The notes beneath the pieces were generated by a model, which had not been told where the DNA came from, did not search any database, and worked only from the letters and a program-made list of their open reading frames with translations. The position numbers and the translations under genes are program-made. Positions 34,744 to 47,382 of a DNA stretch of 64,000 bases are shown piece by piece. Source of the stretch: Glycine soja. Its lineage: Eukaryota; Streptophyta; Magnoliopsida; Fabales; Fabaceae. The number at the start of each line of letters is the position of its first letter. Positions within the stretch are counted from its first letter, which is position 1. The stretch is from positions 43,061,136-43,125,135 of the forward strand of contig NC_041008.1 of assembly GCF_004193775.1 (NCBI RefSeq). The letters run 5' to 3'.

Positions 34744-35777
34744 GTAAGCTGATGTATACTTTTAAGTTTTTATTACATATTCTGTTGAAAATGTTTATTT
34801 TGATATCTCCATGTGAATACACATAATAGAATAATGACTTTCAAAAAAATGACTTTCATCACTGATTCAAATTTGTCTTCTAAATTAAGTTTTGTAGTAA
34901 TAATTACATTCATATGACATTTAAAAAATAGATTCACAATGTGTTGAATATTATGTTTTACTTCGCACAATATTTGCATGCTCGTGTCACAAGGGTCTTT
35001 TCATCCAGTAATTTTGGAAAATTGTCTAGGTGGAATGATAACCTTTAAGAATGGTTCCAATATGCCGGTTGGTTTGCATTTTTCTTGCACCTCCCTGGTG
35101 ATGTTTTCCAATTATTAATTTCCTGTTATATTTTAGAAAAGGTGATGATAAATAAAATATTAAACCTTTCTCGCATGCCAAATTGCCAATAAATGATTTT
35201 GACTAATTATATTATGCATGGTTGTACGTGAGTGAGCTGTGATAAATTACCAATAGTTAAAAAGTGTTTCATCAAATAGCCGTTGGTAATATTTAATTTA
35301 TCTCTTCCTCATAATATTTTATTTTAAATTAATTTAATATACATTTCCTTAATTTCCAAGTTTAATTTGTTGAATCTTTTGCCCTCGTTAACATTTCTTT
35401 AACACAGTTATTAGAAGGGGGGAGAAAGAAAAAACTAAATAACTATACACATAATAACCTTAATTTATTACCCAAATTTTTATTTGTTTTCTTCGAGTAT
35501 TAACAAATGGCCAATAGTAAGGTAAGTAGATATATAACTAACTGGATTATTAGTTAAAAACATGAAAACGAGTTATAATTTAAAATAAATTACAGAATTA
35601 ACATAGCAAACTCAATAGAAAGATTTCTAACACATGTTTTTTTATTATATACTACACGTACAATGATGGCATAAAAAATAAGCCTAAGAAAACAGAATTT
35701 GATTATTCTTCCTCATGTCCCATAGAAAGTAAAGAGAAAAAAAAATCACCTGCAATGCAAGACTACAGAGGATATAT
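34744..35777. other. Intergenic
   Basis: AT-rich, with no recognisable gene. The right edge of the fragment cluster must lie here or earlier, but I could not find a transposon terminus. Confidence 0.4.
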
Positions 35778-36374
35778 TCAACAAAAACTCTGTTCCATCA
35801 ACATGAAAAACTCGTTGTGGTCAATTAGTTCATCTCCATTTTGATCAACAATATTAATCATTTTCTGACACTGCACAAAGTCTCTCTCCAAACCCAAACG
35901 GAATAAAACCCTTTGCAAGTCAGCAGCATCTATGAACCCATCTTTGTTTTCATCAAACACATTGAAAGCTTCCTTCACCTCTTCCACACTAACATCATTT
36001 TCAAACATGTTAGCAATTTCTTGTTCTCCAAAGTCCTCTATCCCATCCCCATGTAGCTCAACACTTATTCCCAGCTTTTGCATTACCACAATTACCTCTT
36101 CTTTGCACAATCTTACTCCATGTTGAATGCACTTTAAACTGTGGTTTTCTGGTTCATGATTTGAGTCACTCCTAGGGTTGTTGGTGCAACAATTTTTCCA
36201 ATTTCGTGAGACCCAATTCCACAAAGACTGCAAAGAAAAAAACAAAATTGAGAGGAAACAATTATTAAATTTAATATCACTAAGGAGAATTCTAAGACAT
36301 AAAGATAATCCAGATATATTTATGTTGCTATGTGTTTGCTCCATTGATAAACAAAGATCACATATATTTAGCAT
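35778..36374 (-). CDS. Calmodulin-like protein, CML45/46 type
   Basis: Single exon, 198 codons. A hydrophobic N-terminal stretch (about residues 22-50) is followed by a cysteine-containing linker and two canonical EF-hands: DENKDGFIDAAD (141-152) and DQNGDELIDHNE (177-188). In both, positions 1, 3, 5 and 12 of the loop carry calcium ligands (D, N, D/N and a final acidic residue). Two C-terminal EF-hands after a degenerate N-terminal half match the plant CML45/CML46 proteins, thought to sense calcium in signalling; the target is unknown. I keep the first ATG (36374); a second in-frame ATG at 36344 (MEQTHSNI) is an equally possible start. A good TATA box on the minus strand lies about 50 bp upstream. 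Confidence 0.87.
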   Translation of the reverse strand: MLNICDLCLSMEQTHSNINISGLSLCLRILLSDIKFNNCFLSILFFSLQSLWNWVSRNWKNCCTNNPRSDSNHEPENHSLKCIQHGVRLCKEEVIVVMQKLGISVELHGDGIEDFGEQEIANMFENDVSVEEVKEAFNVFDENKDGFIDAADLQRVLFRLGLERDFVQCQKMINIVDQNGDELIDHNEFFMLMEQSFC

Positions 36375-36420
36375 TCACCCTTAGGCAAGGACTTGTTGTG
36401 CATGGTTGAATTCTTGGATT

Positions 36421-36433
36421 CATATATTTATAG
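36421..36433 (-). promoter_or_regulatory. TATA box of the CML gene
   Basis: The minus strand reads ctataaatatatg. Transcription would start around 36395-36400, giving a leader of about 25 nt before the first ATG. Confidence 0.6.
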
Positions 36434-39040
36434 CCTATAAAAGTGAACCTTCACATGAGCTTCACCATATAATATAACTTTATAGTGCGTCCATTGAGAA
36501 TTTTGGGGATTAAAAGTAAGCACGTAGTTTATAGTAATAAGTATAGTTCTTTTATTTAATTAAATATTAACACGTTGGGAAATGAAAGAAATATATGGGC
36601 AATTTCTATGAAACTCACTAGTTGAACGAAGACAAAGACATGTGGAAGAAGACTCCAAAAGGAGAAGGAAATTAAATTAATGAATGACACAATGACTGGG
36701 AACATTCTTGGCCATTAAGAAAAGACTCATTAAATTGTTTTTTTTTGTGTTTCTACAAAAAAAAAATTACAAACATGAAAGATTTAAAATTAAAAGAGAA
36801 CAAAAAATTGTGTGGTATTATGAGTAGTGTGATGAATAAAAAAAAATTAACATTATAAATAATATTGTAATAATTTATTTTATGAATAGTATAACTCTTA
36901 AAAAGCTAAAACTGTGTGGCATGTATGCTTGTGTACGTACCCGTTGAGATTTAAAGTGGCTTTCGATTTGCCAATAAAATACGATGACATTGGATAGCAA
37001 TAGGTACTTGTGTTGCACGATAAGGGTACGTTTCAAATGGGAAAACGTGGCCGCGTGTCGGAGAGGAGATTGTCCCAGAAACTACCACGAAATGTTAAGG
37101 ACTTTTCCCCTGCTAAGGCTGTGGAAAATTAAATTTGTTCTTTCTCCTTTCATATTGGAGCGTATCTAGGATTTTGTATTATGAAATTTAATTTAGCTAT
37201 CACCATCATAGTGTTGGGGCAGGTAAAAAAATAAAACGCGGTTGGTTGTGATAAAGAAATGAAGCACAACAATTAATGAAGGGATTAAAATCTCCATGGC
37301 AAAAATAAGGTTAGGTTGGCCCGTAAAAAGAGATCCATAAAATTGGTGGGGTGTTGGCAAACAAATGTTGAGATATTTGTTATAATAAAAAAGATTCGGC
37401 GCCATATTTAAGCTATAAGACTTACTCACTTTTTCTTTTGATAAAATTCTCACATAATAAATTAGTGTTTCGAATAGGGATGTTAAAAAAGTCAACACCT
37501 ACTGATATCCACAAATAAAATCCCTAACCGATACTCCTTGAGTAATTTCTAAATGGGTACTGAGTGGGTAGCTATTACTCATGCCTGCTCTGATCCATTG
37601 CCTACTTTTGAGTTAGCTTTTCCTCTTAAATTTAAATTCTAAAAAATATGTTTAGATAAATTTTTCAATAATAAGCGCTCACAAAAAATAAAAAATATAA
37701 TAACAAAACTTTTGTAATATAAAAGTTTTCTCATTTAATTTTTCCAAATTTTGGAATAAAGGAAAGTGGGTATACTGAACGGAATGGGAATTTTTTTAAA
37801 AAAAATTAATTATTCTATTGTTTGATTCATCAAACTCAATACACAATAAAAACATATTTTTTTATATATTATTTGTAGCGGAAATAAATTTCTATTATGT
37901 ATTATTCTAAGATACACAACCATAATAAGTTTTCATTGTGCATTGTTTTAAGATAGACAACAAAAACATGTTCTTGTTGTGTATTGAACAGAAATTGAAA
38001 ATAAAATTAAGGATAAAATGCTAATTTGTGACATTTTTGTAAAAGGAACAAAAAGAGCAAAGAAAAAGGAGTTGTGAATAGCAATCCCCTTTCAATATCT
38101 TACAATTGGGCAACCTATCTCAATGTGTTATTTAGTCTAATTGGTGGGTTTTGAATCCTACACTCCCTCATGTGTATCCTACACCTTCCCTTGTTTAAAA
38201 AGTAAAAAAATACCCTTAATGAGATAATACCACCCTTTCCCCAACTCTAACACCTCCTTTAGAAAACTCATAACCCCAACACCCCCACTATGAGACACCT
38301 CCTTCCCGCAACGACTCCTCTCCCTTTTGCAACAGCTCCTCCTTCTCCCTCGCCACCTCCTTCCCCCTACACCCTTCTCACGACGTTGTGGCTCCTTGTT
38401 CACCCTTCTTCCTTTGCGCATTGCCTTTAAGGTAAGTTTCGTTCGCCTCTTTCTTCATGTGGGGTTGGGTTCTGTTGGCAGGTTGGTGGGGGTGGGTTAT
38501 GGTAGGGATGGGTTTCAATTTTAGAACAACTATTCCAGAAAAGCTATTCCCACCTTCCTTAATTTGAAATTTCACCCTTTTCTTGGATTTTTCCCACCAA
38601 ATATTTATTTATTTTTTTGTTACAATTAGTCGGATGATTTATCTTAATTTAAAAATTGCTCAACATGTGTGTGGGTCTCTATGCATTTTGCTTTGTTTAA
38701 TTGACACCCAACAATAATTTTTTAGGGTGAGTAGTGAGTATCAATATTATACTACTGATTCTAATATATTTTTAGCTTGATTACCAACTTTTGCAATGTC
38801 TATTTGATATTTTGTAAGCAATAGTCCTTAAACATCTAAAATTATGTAGGGAAATAAGTACATAGCAATATTTTGAATTGAAAGAGAGCAAAAACATGCA
38901 TGATAGAGATTGGTGTAGAGGATTAGAAACAAATTTTTATTTAGTAATAATCCCTAATTCCCGATCTCTGCTCCAATGTTAAACAGTATCAAGAATATAG
39001 TACTTCCTGATGTTTTCCCTGTTTTCTCTCTTTTATTGTA
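36434..39040. other. Intergenic
   Basis: No supportable gene. The region 37770-38000 has repeated 'acacaa(t/c)...aaaacat' phrases. 38170-38600 is C-rich and then G-rich, with overlapping short frames on both strands that look like composition effects. Confidence 0.45.
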
Positions 39041-40834
39041 GAAGTTATTGCTTTTAGCTTATCATCACAATACAGTTTTCCTTGTGTTTATGAATCTAAT
39101 TATAGAATCTAATGATAAAAATTTAATGCTAAGATGGTGCGTACAAAAAGAGTTAGTTTTGATGGATGACAATAACCGACACATTAGACGTACAATGTCT
39201 AAACAAAGGCGACATGTAGAAGCTCATGTGGTGGACCCTTTGGAGCAACCTATGTAAGTGGATCCTTCAAAGCATGTTGAGCAAGTGGAGCTTGTTGACC
39301 ATGTCCAGGCTGTTAAGCAAGTGGAGCTTGGTGAGCATGTTGATCATGTATAGCTTGCAGACCAACAGGAGCCATAACCACCTATTGTCTTTCCTGGTGA
39401 CCCTGAGGACACCTCATATGCTAATCAAGGCTTGTTAAGTATGGGGTGGCATGATAAACTACTAAGTTTGTTTCAATATTTAAAATGTATTCAACTATTG
39501 AAATGATTATTTTTATTTTGGAGCTTGTTTAGTAATTATGTATGTTCTTGTAGGAACATGGTGAGCTAAAGTTTGTATCACATGGGAGAAAGTTGTGATT
39601 AGAGATTGTCTTACCTGACCAGATACGTGATGTGGTCAAGGGGTCTGATTTATTTCCATTGACTACATGCAGTCATCAAACAATAGACAAGGAACTCTTG
39701 TCTGCTTTTGTAGAGAGATGGCGCAAAGAGACAAACACCTTTCATTTGCCTATTGGAGAGATGACAATAATACTAGATGATGTGGCATTGTTACTTAACA
39801 TTCCCACTACTGGCGCTTTTTACAATTTTGAAAATATGGATAAGGGAGAGGCAATTCTCGTGCTTATTGACTTACTTGGAGTTGAATACAAGGATGCCTT
39901 TAATGAGACAAAGAAAACAAGAGGTGGACAAGTCCGTTTAAGTTAGTTGCAGGGTGTGTATAAGGAGAGGTGCCAGAAAAGGAGATGGGATGAAGTAGCA
40001 AGAGCCTATTTGTTTCATCTAGTCAATTGCACCTTATTTGCTAACAAGTGTGAAACCTATGTGGAGGTAAAATTCTTAGACATTTTTCGTGACCTCGAAG
40101 GATGTGAGAGGTATTCATTGGGTGACATATCTTTATGAGCATCTAGGTGATGCTAGTTTTGATGGCACAAAGAAAATTGGTGGCTATGCCACTCTTTAAG
40201 TAATTAGATATCATTACAATTGTTTTTGTATTATTAATAGTGCTATTATGTATTGACTATATACTTTGGTTTGCTTTTCTTGGTGACACAAAGATGGATT
40301 TTTTAGCATTTTTTTAGCATTAGCGGCAGGGATGATGTCTTGGCATATGAAGAAACCTCTCCATGTGTCAGTTGGTGGTCAAATAAGTCTTCTTTATTAG
40401 TAACTCATTATAGGAAATTAATTGATTAGCTAACCATCAATGGAGTTAAGTGGACTCCATATCAGGAGCTTCAGGCTCATCATCTGTTTGAGAATATATC
40501 CTTGTTCTTTGGATTCATTCGGTTAGGCCCAAATATGCAGCTTCATTTGCTAAAGAATGTGTTGTGCCAATATGGGTTTCATCAAAATATTCCCTGACAC
40601 CTTTTGTTGTTCACTGATGAGCTTCCCACCACACAACAAGTTGATGATAGGTGGATAAATTCACAGAATCACTTGATCCAGCCTGTAGTGAATCTAATAG
40701 ATTGTGATGTAGGGTACTATGAGTGGTTCTATAAAGTCTCTCGTCCTTTTGTGCAAGCACGTTTTTCTACTCCACCCCCTTGTGCAAATATGAATCAAGC
40801 ACATACTGTAGTTTTAAGTGTACATGAATTTTAA
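39040..40834 (+). pseudogene. Plant mobile domain (PMD) protein relic
   Basis: Several frames read in order like the PMD proteins found alone or with MULE transposases in legumes. They run from a basic N-terminal stretch (39130-39240) and FPGDPEDTSYANQ (about 39390), through GSDLFPLTTCSHQTIDKELL, AFVERWRKETNTFHLPIGEM and DDVALLLNIPTTGAF (39640-39830), to YKERCQKRRWDEVARAYLFH and FLDIFRDLEGC, then (shifted) YEHLGDASF, and last DDRWINSQNHLIQPV...YEWFYKVSRPF (40650-40760). Stops at about 39254 and 39944 and frameshifts near 40120 and 40590 show it is dead. PMD proteins act in silencing and development or as transposon cargo; this is most likely transposon cargo. Confidence 0.75.
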
Positions 40835-40947
40835 CTTGTATCTGGTCACACTTTTCTAACATTAATTTGTTTGTTGTTAGTTTGATAGGAAACATGTCAT
40901 AGGATTGGCCTACTATTGCAATGCATGACTAATCATAGGTTGGTTAC

Positions 40948-41963
40948 TCAAGGCACTGATGCATATTGACCCATGTTGTTCAAACTTAGCATGGTATAGT
41001 ACAAATGAACTACTTGAAGTGGTATGCCACCTAAAACATACCTAACTAGTTCATAGACACAAGGCAAACCATGGGTAGATCTTACAATGCATCCACAATG
41101 AGACATATCTACACTAACAAACTTCATTCTATGAACCTCATCTACAATATGATTCAATGCATACCTTGAAACAAATCCATGTAGTCTCTTGTACATTTCT
41201 ACATTAAATTTATAACTTAAAACATGAATACTATGCTTAAATGAGGATCTAAATTCATTATGTTGGATAATAATCATATTATTCATTGCATCCCAACATT
41301 TACATGAGTCTCCCATGCTAGTCTAGAGTGACTTCTCCAAGACCCAATGGACAGACTCAACCCTATAGATAAATTTTGACAGAAACCTCTTAATAAAACA
41401 AACATTGTATACAAACATTTCTTTAATAGATCATGGGTCATAAGTTAAATACCTGTTGGTTGTTGTCTTCCCTAAGTGCATGACTTTATCTGTCCATACC
41501 CTTACAAATCTTTCCTTGTGAGAGATCAACTAAGTATCTTTCACATACACAACAAACTCATGCCATGGTTCATAGACAACTTCAAACTTTTTCAGACGAT
41601 CTTCATAGTCCAACTCTATAGGGCAGTCCATAATAGTTCCCCAAGCCTCCATCACTTGATCCCATGCTTATTTGGGAGTTACATGTTGTTTGTACTTTTC
41701 TTTCATATTCTTATCAATATGAAATTGGCACAACAGATTATGTGACTCAAGAAACACAAATTTTACTGCATTCATCAAGGCTAGATCTCTATTTGTGACA
41801 ACCACTTTCGGCAATCCATCAAATTTGTGAAAATGGCCTTTGAACCTTTCAAGTACTCAAGAAAAGGTAGCCTATACCTGTTGGTTTTGTATGTACTATC
41901 CATGAAGAACACTATGTTAAATGCATTCAACAATTTGACAGCATCAGAATGTGTCTGTCGCAA
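40948..41963 (-). pseudogene. MULE transposase relic (MULE domain to SWIM finger)
   Basis: At the right end the minus strand reads HSDAVKLLNAFNIVFFMDST, YKTNRYRLPFLE (the first catalytic block of MULE transposases, with the conserved D in MDSTYKTN). At the left end a long frame (41316-40948) reads CWDAMNNMIIIQHNEFRSSF and MSHCGCIVRSTHGLPCVYEL, the CxCx-n-CxH-type SWIM finger. Between them only fragments in shifting frames remain. The 5' end was cut by the LTR inserted at 41956. It converges on the PMD relic, tail to tail. Confidence 0.75.
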
Positions 41964-43699
41964 CCTACCCTTCGGCGGGAGGGTGACGCTAGACTCATGG
42001 GTGCGTCTTCCAAGAAAGGATTACGCGCGGAGTCGCCACCAACGTTTATTTTGAGGAAAACGTCGGAAAAAACCGGAAAAGATGTGGTCTACGAACTTGA
42101 GGTGAAAGGTTCGGGAGTTGTATTTACGCACGGGGAAGGTATAAGCACCCCACGTGTCCGTCACAAAGGACGACAACCTTTAATCAAGTGTGCGAATATG
42201 ACTTCAATTTGAGTTATCTTCCCCTTTTTTACGTTCTTATGTCTTTTTATGCCTTTTTATATTTTTTTATCTTTTTGTGGTCGACAAGGGTGTTTCCCTT
42301 GCTCCTACGTATTCCTCAATTGTGATAAGGAAATCAGACCTACATAGTTCTTTGAGAACTAAACGTTGGTTAAATTATTTTTATCCTTTTTTTGCAAGAT
42401 ATATTTTTATTGAATGAAAGGTCTTTTAAGGCGTTGGACCATTAAACGATCTTTTGATTTTTTGAAAGGAGAGAAAACATTAAGGCATTGGACCGTTAAT
42501 GATCCCTTGGTTTTTTGAAAGAGGTAACAAAGCTACGTGTTGATTTTAGGCTTTTAGAAATCCACGTTTAACCAATAAAAGCGGAAAAGACCATTTCAAG
42601 GCGTGGGACCTTAAAAATGGCTTCTTAGGTGATGACAAAAGTTTGATTTATGAATTGATTTTAGCCTTAGTTTCACTTTGTTTATTAGTCAATTCGATTA
42701 AGAAAGAAAAACCCCAAATAAAAACGTCCGATTGATTTTTTTGATTAGTTTATTAAAAGATATTTTTTTTATTATTATATTATTATTTTGCCTCTTTTTT
42801 GGTTTTAAACGTGGTTACGACATGACCGAACGGTCGGATTTCATTTTAACAGAAATTAAAAGATGTTACAATTCAAATGATCGGTGAAAATTTATTTTAT
42901 TTTTTGATTAGACGAGAAAATGATTTAAATAAATGACTAAAGCACGTCAAAAGGGGGTATGGAAAGTAAATGAAATAAAAATAAAAGCATGCGAAACAAG
43001 TGGGGACCACTAAGGGTACATAGAATGAATTGAAAAGTTCGATTTCGGCAACTTACCGGTTGAAGACCAAAGAACGAACGAAGAACGGTGGAAAACCTTC
43101 ACGGAATCGCCCACGGAAACGTCTCGGAAGCGTTACGGAAGCGCCTCGGCTTGCATTTTCTTCATGGAAACAATTTTTCTCACTAATTTTAAGTGCTTCT
43201 CAGATACCAGGAGGGTTGAACATTTTTGTTCTGCCCTCCTCCCCTTATTTATAGGGGAAAAGAGGGAGGTGGTTGCCACCCAGCTCGCCTAGGCGAGCTG
43301 GGTTGCTTCCACCAGAAGGCACCGCCTTCTGTTGGAAGACCCTGGAAGGCCCAAGTGAGCTTGATTGTTATTTGTACCCCCCTGTTTACTAAATACACCC
43401 CTGTCCTTTTTTTTGCTGATTCTTTTTCCATAACGTTACGGAACTTTACGAATTACGTAATGATACTTGTTTTCTTTCGGTAATGTCACGAAACCTTACG
43501 GATTACACAATCATCCCTTCTTTGGCTTCCGGAATGTTACGAAACTTTACGGATTGCGCCTTAACACGATCTTTCAACTCCCGACGTGTCGCGGAACTTC
43601 ACGGATTGCCTAACGATGGGCGTCAAGTACCTCGAAGTGATTAAGCGAGGGTCGCATCCCAACAAACAGATGATCCCCGGACGAAATTAGGGTATGACA
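41956..43699 (-). mobile_element. 3' LTR (1,744 bp) of an Ogre-like Gypsy element
   Basis: On the minus strand it runs TGTCATACCCTAATTTCGTC... to ...GGGTAGGTTGCGACA. The upstream minus-strand sequence GTAAAGAGGGGCAAC is a polypurine tract directly abutting the LTR. The LTR cuts into the MULE relic. A TATA-like 'tataaataagg' is readable on the minus strand at about 43255. No matching 5' LTR is in the window. Confidence 0.78.
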
Positions 43700-43716
43700 G
43701 TTGCCCCTCTTTACTT
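43700..43716 (-). promoter_or_regulatory. Polypurine tract of the Ogre-like element
   Basis: Minus-strand AAGTAAAGAGGGGCAAC immediately before TGTCATACCC. It gives the orientation of the element. Confidence 0.65.
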
Positions 43717-43879
43717 GTCTTTTATTGAAGATAAAAGGGAAGTAAAGATAAGACACTAATTTCGTTCGAGCGAAACACCATTCGGTCGGTCAATCTCCCC
43801 GCCAGCGGAACCTGCAAAAATTTTGAAAATGATCAGCACTGAACGACCAACATCATCCTGATACTGTCGAATTCGCTCC

Positions 43880-45125
43880 TCTTGGTTGACACAAGGCGCA
43901 AAATGACCATAATTTATCTCTGCGTACCATCGGACATGATCGGGCCTGGATGGAAAGGTGTAGAATGACCATAATTTGTCTTTGCGCGCCATCGGACACG
44001 ATCGCCTCTGGATGGCGAAAAGGTGTTCAGAATGGCCATAATTTGTCTCCGCCCACCACTCGACTCACTGCTCCTGAATGACAAAGGGCGCAGAATGACC
44101 ATAATTTGTCTTTGCGCGTTTATCACTCGACTTGATGCTCCTGAATGACAAAGGGCGTAAAATGACCATAATTTGTCTCAACGCGTTTATCACTCTACTT
44201 GCTGCTCCTGAATGACAAAGGGCGCAGAATGACCATAATTTGTCTTTGCGCGTTTATCACTCGACTTGATGCTCCTGAATGACAAAGGGCGTAAAATGAC
44301 CATAATTTGTCTCAGCACGTTTATCACTCTACTTGCTGCTCCTGAATGACAAAGGGCGCAGAATGACCATAATTTGTCTCTACGCGTTTATCACTCGACT
44401 TGCTGCTCCTAAATGACAAAAGACGCAGAATGACCATAATTTTTCTCTGCGCGTTTATCACTCGACTTGCTGCTCTTGAATGACAAAGGGCGCAGAATGA
44501 CCATAGTTTGTCTCTTTGCGTTTATCACTCATCGAGTCTTACAGATAGCAAAAGCGTGCGGATGACCATAATTTGTCTCCGCGTGTCATCGGGCACGATC
44601 GCCTCTGGATGACAAAAGGGCGCAGAATGACCATAATTTGTCTCCGCGTGCCATCAGACACGATTGTGTCTGAATGGCGAAAAGGTGAGCGGAATGACCA
44701 TAATTTGTCTCTGCATGTCATCGAGCCTGCCGCTTCTGGATGACAAAAGGCGCATAATGACCATAATTTGTCTTTGCGTGCCATCGGACACGATTTTGTC
44801 TGAATGGCGAAAAGTGAGCGGAATGACCATAATTTGTCTTCGCATGTCATCGGGCCCGCCGCCTCTGGATGAAAAAAGACGCAGAATGACCATAATTTGT
44901 CTCTGCGTGCCATCGGACACGATCGTGTCTGTATGGTGAAAAAGGGGAGCGGAATAACCATAATTTGTCTCTGCATGTCATCGGGCCTGCCGCCTCTGGA
45001 TGACAAAAGGCGCATAATGACCATAATTTGTCTCTATGTGCCATCAAACACGATTGTGTCTGAATGGCAAAAAGTGAGCGGAATGACCATAATTTGTCTC
45101 CGCATGTCGCATGACCTCAGGGTCA
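43880..45125 (-). repeat. Minisatellite of 19 units (62-68 bp) in the retroelement 3' UTR
   Basis: The + strand word GAATGACCATAATTTGTCT recurs 19 times, at about 43905, 43967, 44034, 44097, 44164, 44231, 44298, 44365, 44432, 44499, 44564, 44629, 44696, 44759, 44825, 44888, 44956, 45019 and 45085 (positions of 'gaccat'). The block 44097-44499 has a uniform 67-bp spacing and units that alternate in pairs. The block after 44560 alternates short (63) and long (66-68) spacings, a dimer of about 129-131 bp. It lies between the element body and its polypurine tract. Confidence 0.95.
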
Positions 45126-45744
45126 GTATGACAGAGATTGTGGGACTGCCGACAAAAGCGAGGCTCTTGCTCCTACATATCCTCAATGAGGAACTCAGAC
45201 CTACGTAGTTCTGGATAACTTGTGAGACTAAAATAGCCTCGGTGTTTTCTTTACTAAAATGCGAACATGCTTTAGTAAAGAGACAAAACTTCCAACTAAT
45301 TAGAGCAACATATGTTTTTTGGATGAAAAACAATATGTCTACCGAGGAAGGAGACTATGCTGATGAAATCTTCTCATAACCATAAATGCGATTTTGGATG
45401 TTAGCATTTCGCTTCTAAATGACCATTTAGAGGAAACACTGGGTTCAATAAAAATAGAAGAAAATCACTCAAAGTGTATCAATCTCACACGGGTAAGTGT
45501 TTCATCCTAATTCCGAACCATAGACATGTCATGACTTGATTTTGTAAATCATTTCCTATCAAATCAAAGATTACATGCGTGATCATGGATCAATAGGACT
45601 TTTTCTTGGGAGTGGTTTGTTTTCTTGTGGGGAATGTGGCTTTGAGTGTTCTTGCCTTTTCCTTTTCTGTTTTTGTTTAGTGCGGGGCGAGAAAGTCGCT
45701 AGCGCACATGATTTTGGTTGGCAATCAAAGGGAGAGGACCACTT
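45126..45744 (-). mobile_element. Ogre-like element, 3' untranslated part
   Basis: Contains 'cttgctcctacatatcctcaatgagg...cagacctacgtagttct' (about 45168-45215). Its near-copy lies inside the LTR at about 42300-42355, so a module is shared between the LTR and the 3' UTR. No coding sequence seen. It is interrupted at 45745 by a solo LTR. Confidence 0.55.
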
Positions 45745-47382
45745 TGTAGAAGCAAAGCTTCATGATGAATCAAGAGTGATTCAAAGATGTTTTGATGATA
45801 ACAAAAGATGATGACAAAGGTGATGACAAAAAGCTCAAAGGTCAATCAAAGAATGAGTTCAAGATGTTCAAGATAGAATCAAGAACACTTCAAGATTCAA
45901 GAGGAAAGTTGAATTCCAGAATCAAGAATCAAGATTCAAGACTCAAGATTCAAGAATCAAGAGAAGACTCAATCAAGATAAGTATTAAAAAGTTTTTTAA
46001 AACTTTGAATAGCACATGATTTTTTGACAAAACCTTTTACCAAAGAGTTTTTACTCTCTGGTAATTGATTACCAGATTGTTGTAATCGATTAAAAATAGC
46101 AAAATTGTTTTGAAAAAGTTTTCAAATTGAATTTACAACGTTCCAATTAATTTCAAAAAGTTGTAATCGATTAAAATGTTTTGGTAATCGATTACCAGTG
46201 CCTTTGAACGTTGAAATTCAAATTCAAATGTGAAGAGTCACATCCTTTCACATAAAAGCCTTGTGTAATCGATTACACTGATTTGGTAATCGATTACCAG
46301 TGTTTGTTTCTGAATAAATCAAAAGATGTAACTCTTCAAAAGGTTTTTGACTCTTTCAAATTGGTTTTAAGTTTTTCTAAAAGTTATAACTCTTCTAAAT
46401 GGTCTTCTTGACCAAACATGAAGAGTCTATAAAAAAAAGGCTTTGTTTTGCATTTTAAAAAAATATATTATTCATTCATTCTATCAATCAATCTTTTCCA
46501 ATTCAATCTTTTACAAGCCTTGAATCTCTTTGAACTTCTTCTTCTTCTTCTTTGTACCAAAACCTGTCTGAAGTTTTCTGGTTTTCTAAACCTTGAAAAC
46601 TTGTGCTATTCATTCTTTTCTTCTCTTCTCCCTTTGCCAAAAAGAATTCGCCAAGGACTAACCGCCTGAATTCTTTTTATGTCTCTCTTCTCCTTTTTCC
46701 AAAAGAACAAATGACTAACCGCCTGAATTCTTTTGTGTCTCCATTCTCCCTTGTCAAAGAATTCAAAATGACACAATCTGAGAATTCTTTTGATTCTTCC
46801 CTTTCCCTAATACAAAAGTGTTCAAAGGACTAACCGCCTGAGAATTCTTTTGTATCCCCATTCACAAAGAATCAAAGGTTTAACTGCCTGAGATCTTTGT
46901 CTTAACACATTGGAGGGTACATCCTTTGTGGTACAAGTAGAGGGTACATCTACTTGGATTTGACTGAGAACAAGAGAGGGTACATCTCTTGTGGATCAGT
47001 TCTAGTAGAGGGTACATCCACCAGGGTTTCAAAGAGAACAAGGGAGGGTACATCCCTTGTGGATCTTTGCTTGTAAAAGGATTTTTACAAGGTTGAAAGA
47101 AATCTCAAGGACCGCAGGTCGCTTGAGGATTGGATGTAGGCACGGGTTGTTGCCGAACGAGTATAAAAACTCTTGTGTATTTGTTTCCTTCTTCCTTACT
47201 CTTTTACTTTCCGCTGTGTATTTAGTTTCCGCTTTTACTTTCTATTAAGTTTCTCTTCTACTCCTCATTCTCTTAACAATTTAGTAAAAGCCTTAGAAGA
47301 GTAATTTTTTAATTAGTAAAGGTTTAGGAATAATTAATTCAACCTCCCCTTCTTAATTATTCTGAGGTCACTCGATCCAACA
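45745..47382 (+). mobile_element. Solo LTR (1,638 bp) with 5-bp target duplication
   Basis: It begins TGTAGAAGCAAAGCTTC and ends CTCGATCCAACA, the same ends as the LTRs at 6944-8019 (inverted) and 62944-64000. CACTT flanks it at 45740-45744 and 47383-47387. It carries a TATA-like 'gagtctataaaaaaaaggc' near 46427, three pairs of GTAATCGATTAC-like palindromes (46061/46082, 46163/46184, 46265/46286), and a downstream series of 'gagggtacatc' repeats (about 46912-47055). It inserted into the Ogre-like element. Confidence 0.88.
46912..47060 (+). repeat. 'GAGGGTACATC' short interspersed repeats in the LTR
   Basis: (g)gagggtacatc followed by a variable phrase recurs at about 46912, 46941, 46976, 47007 and 47044 in the U5-like part of the solo LTR. 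Confidence 0.8.

Noticed and set aside
44539..45024. Long minus-strand frame with repeating RQIMVI peptides
   Set aside because: It is a translation of the 62-68-bp minisatellite. Several frames on both strands stay open for the same reason.
43880..45125. Regularly spaced repeats that superficially resemble a CRISPR array
   Set aside because: The 'spacers' are themselves related and alternate in type, and the genome is a plant nucleus. It is a minisatellite.
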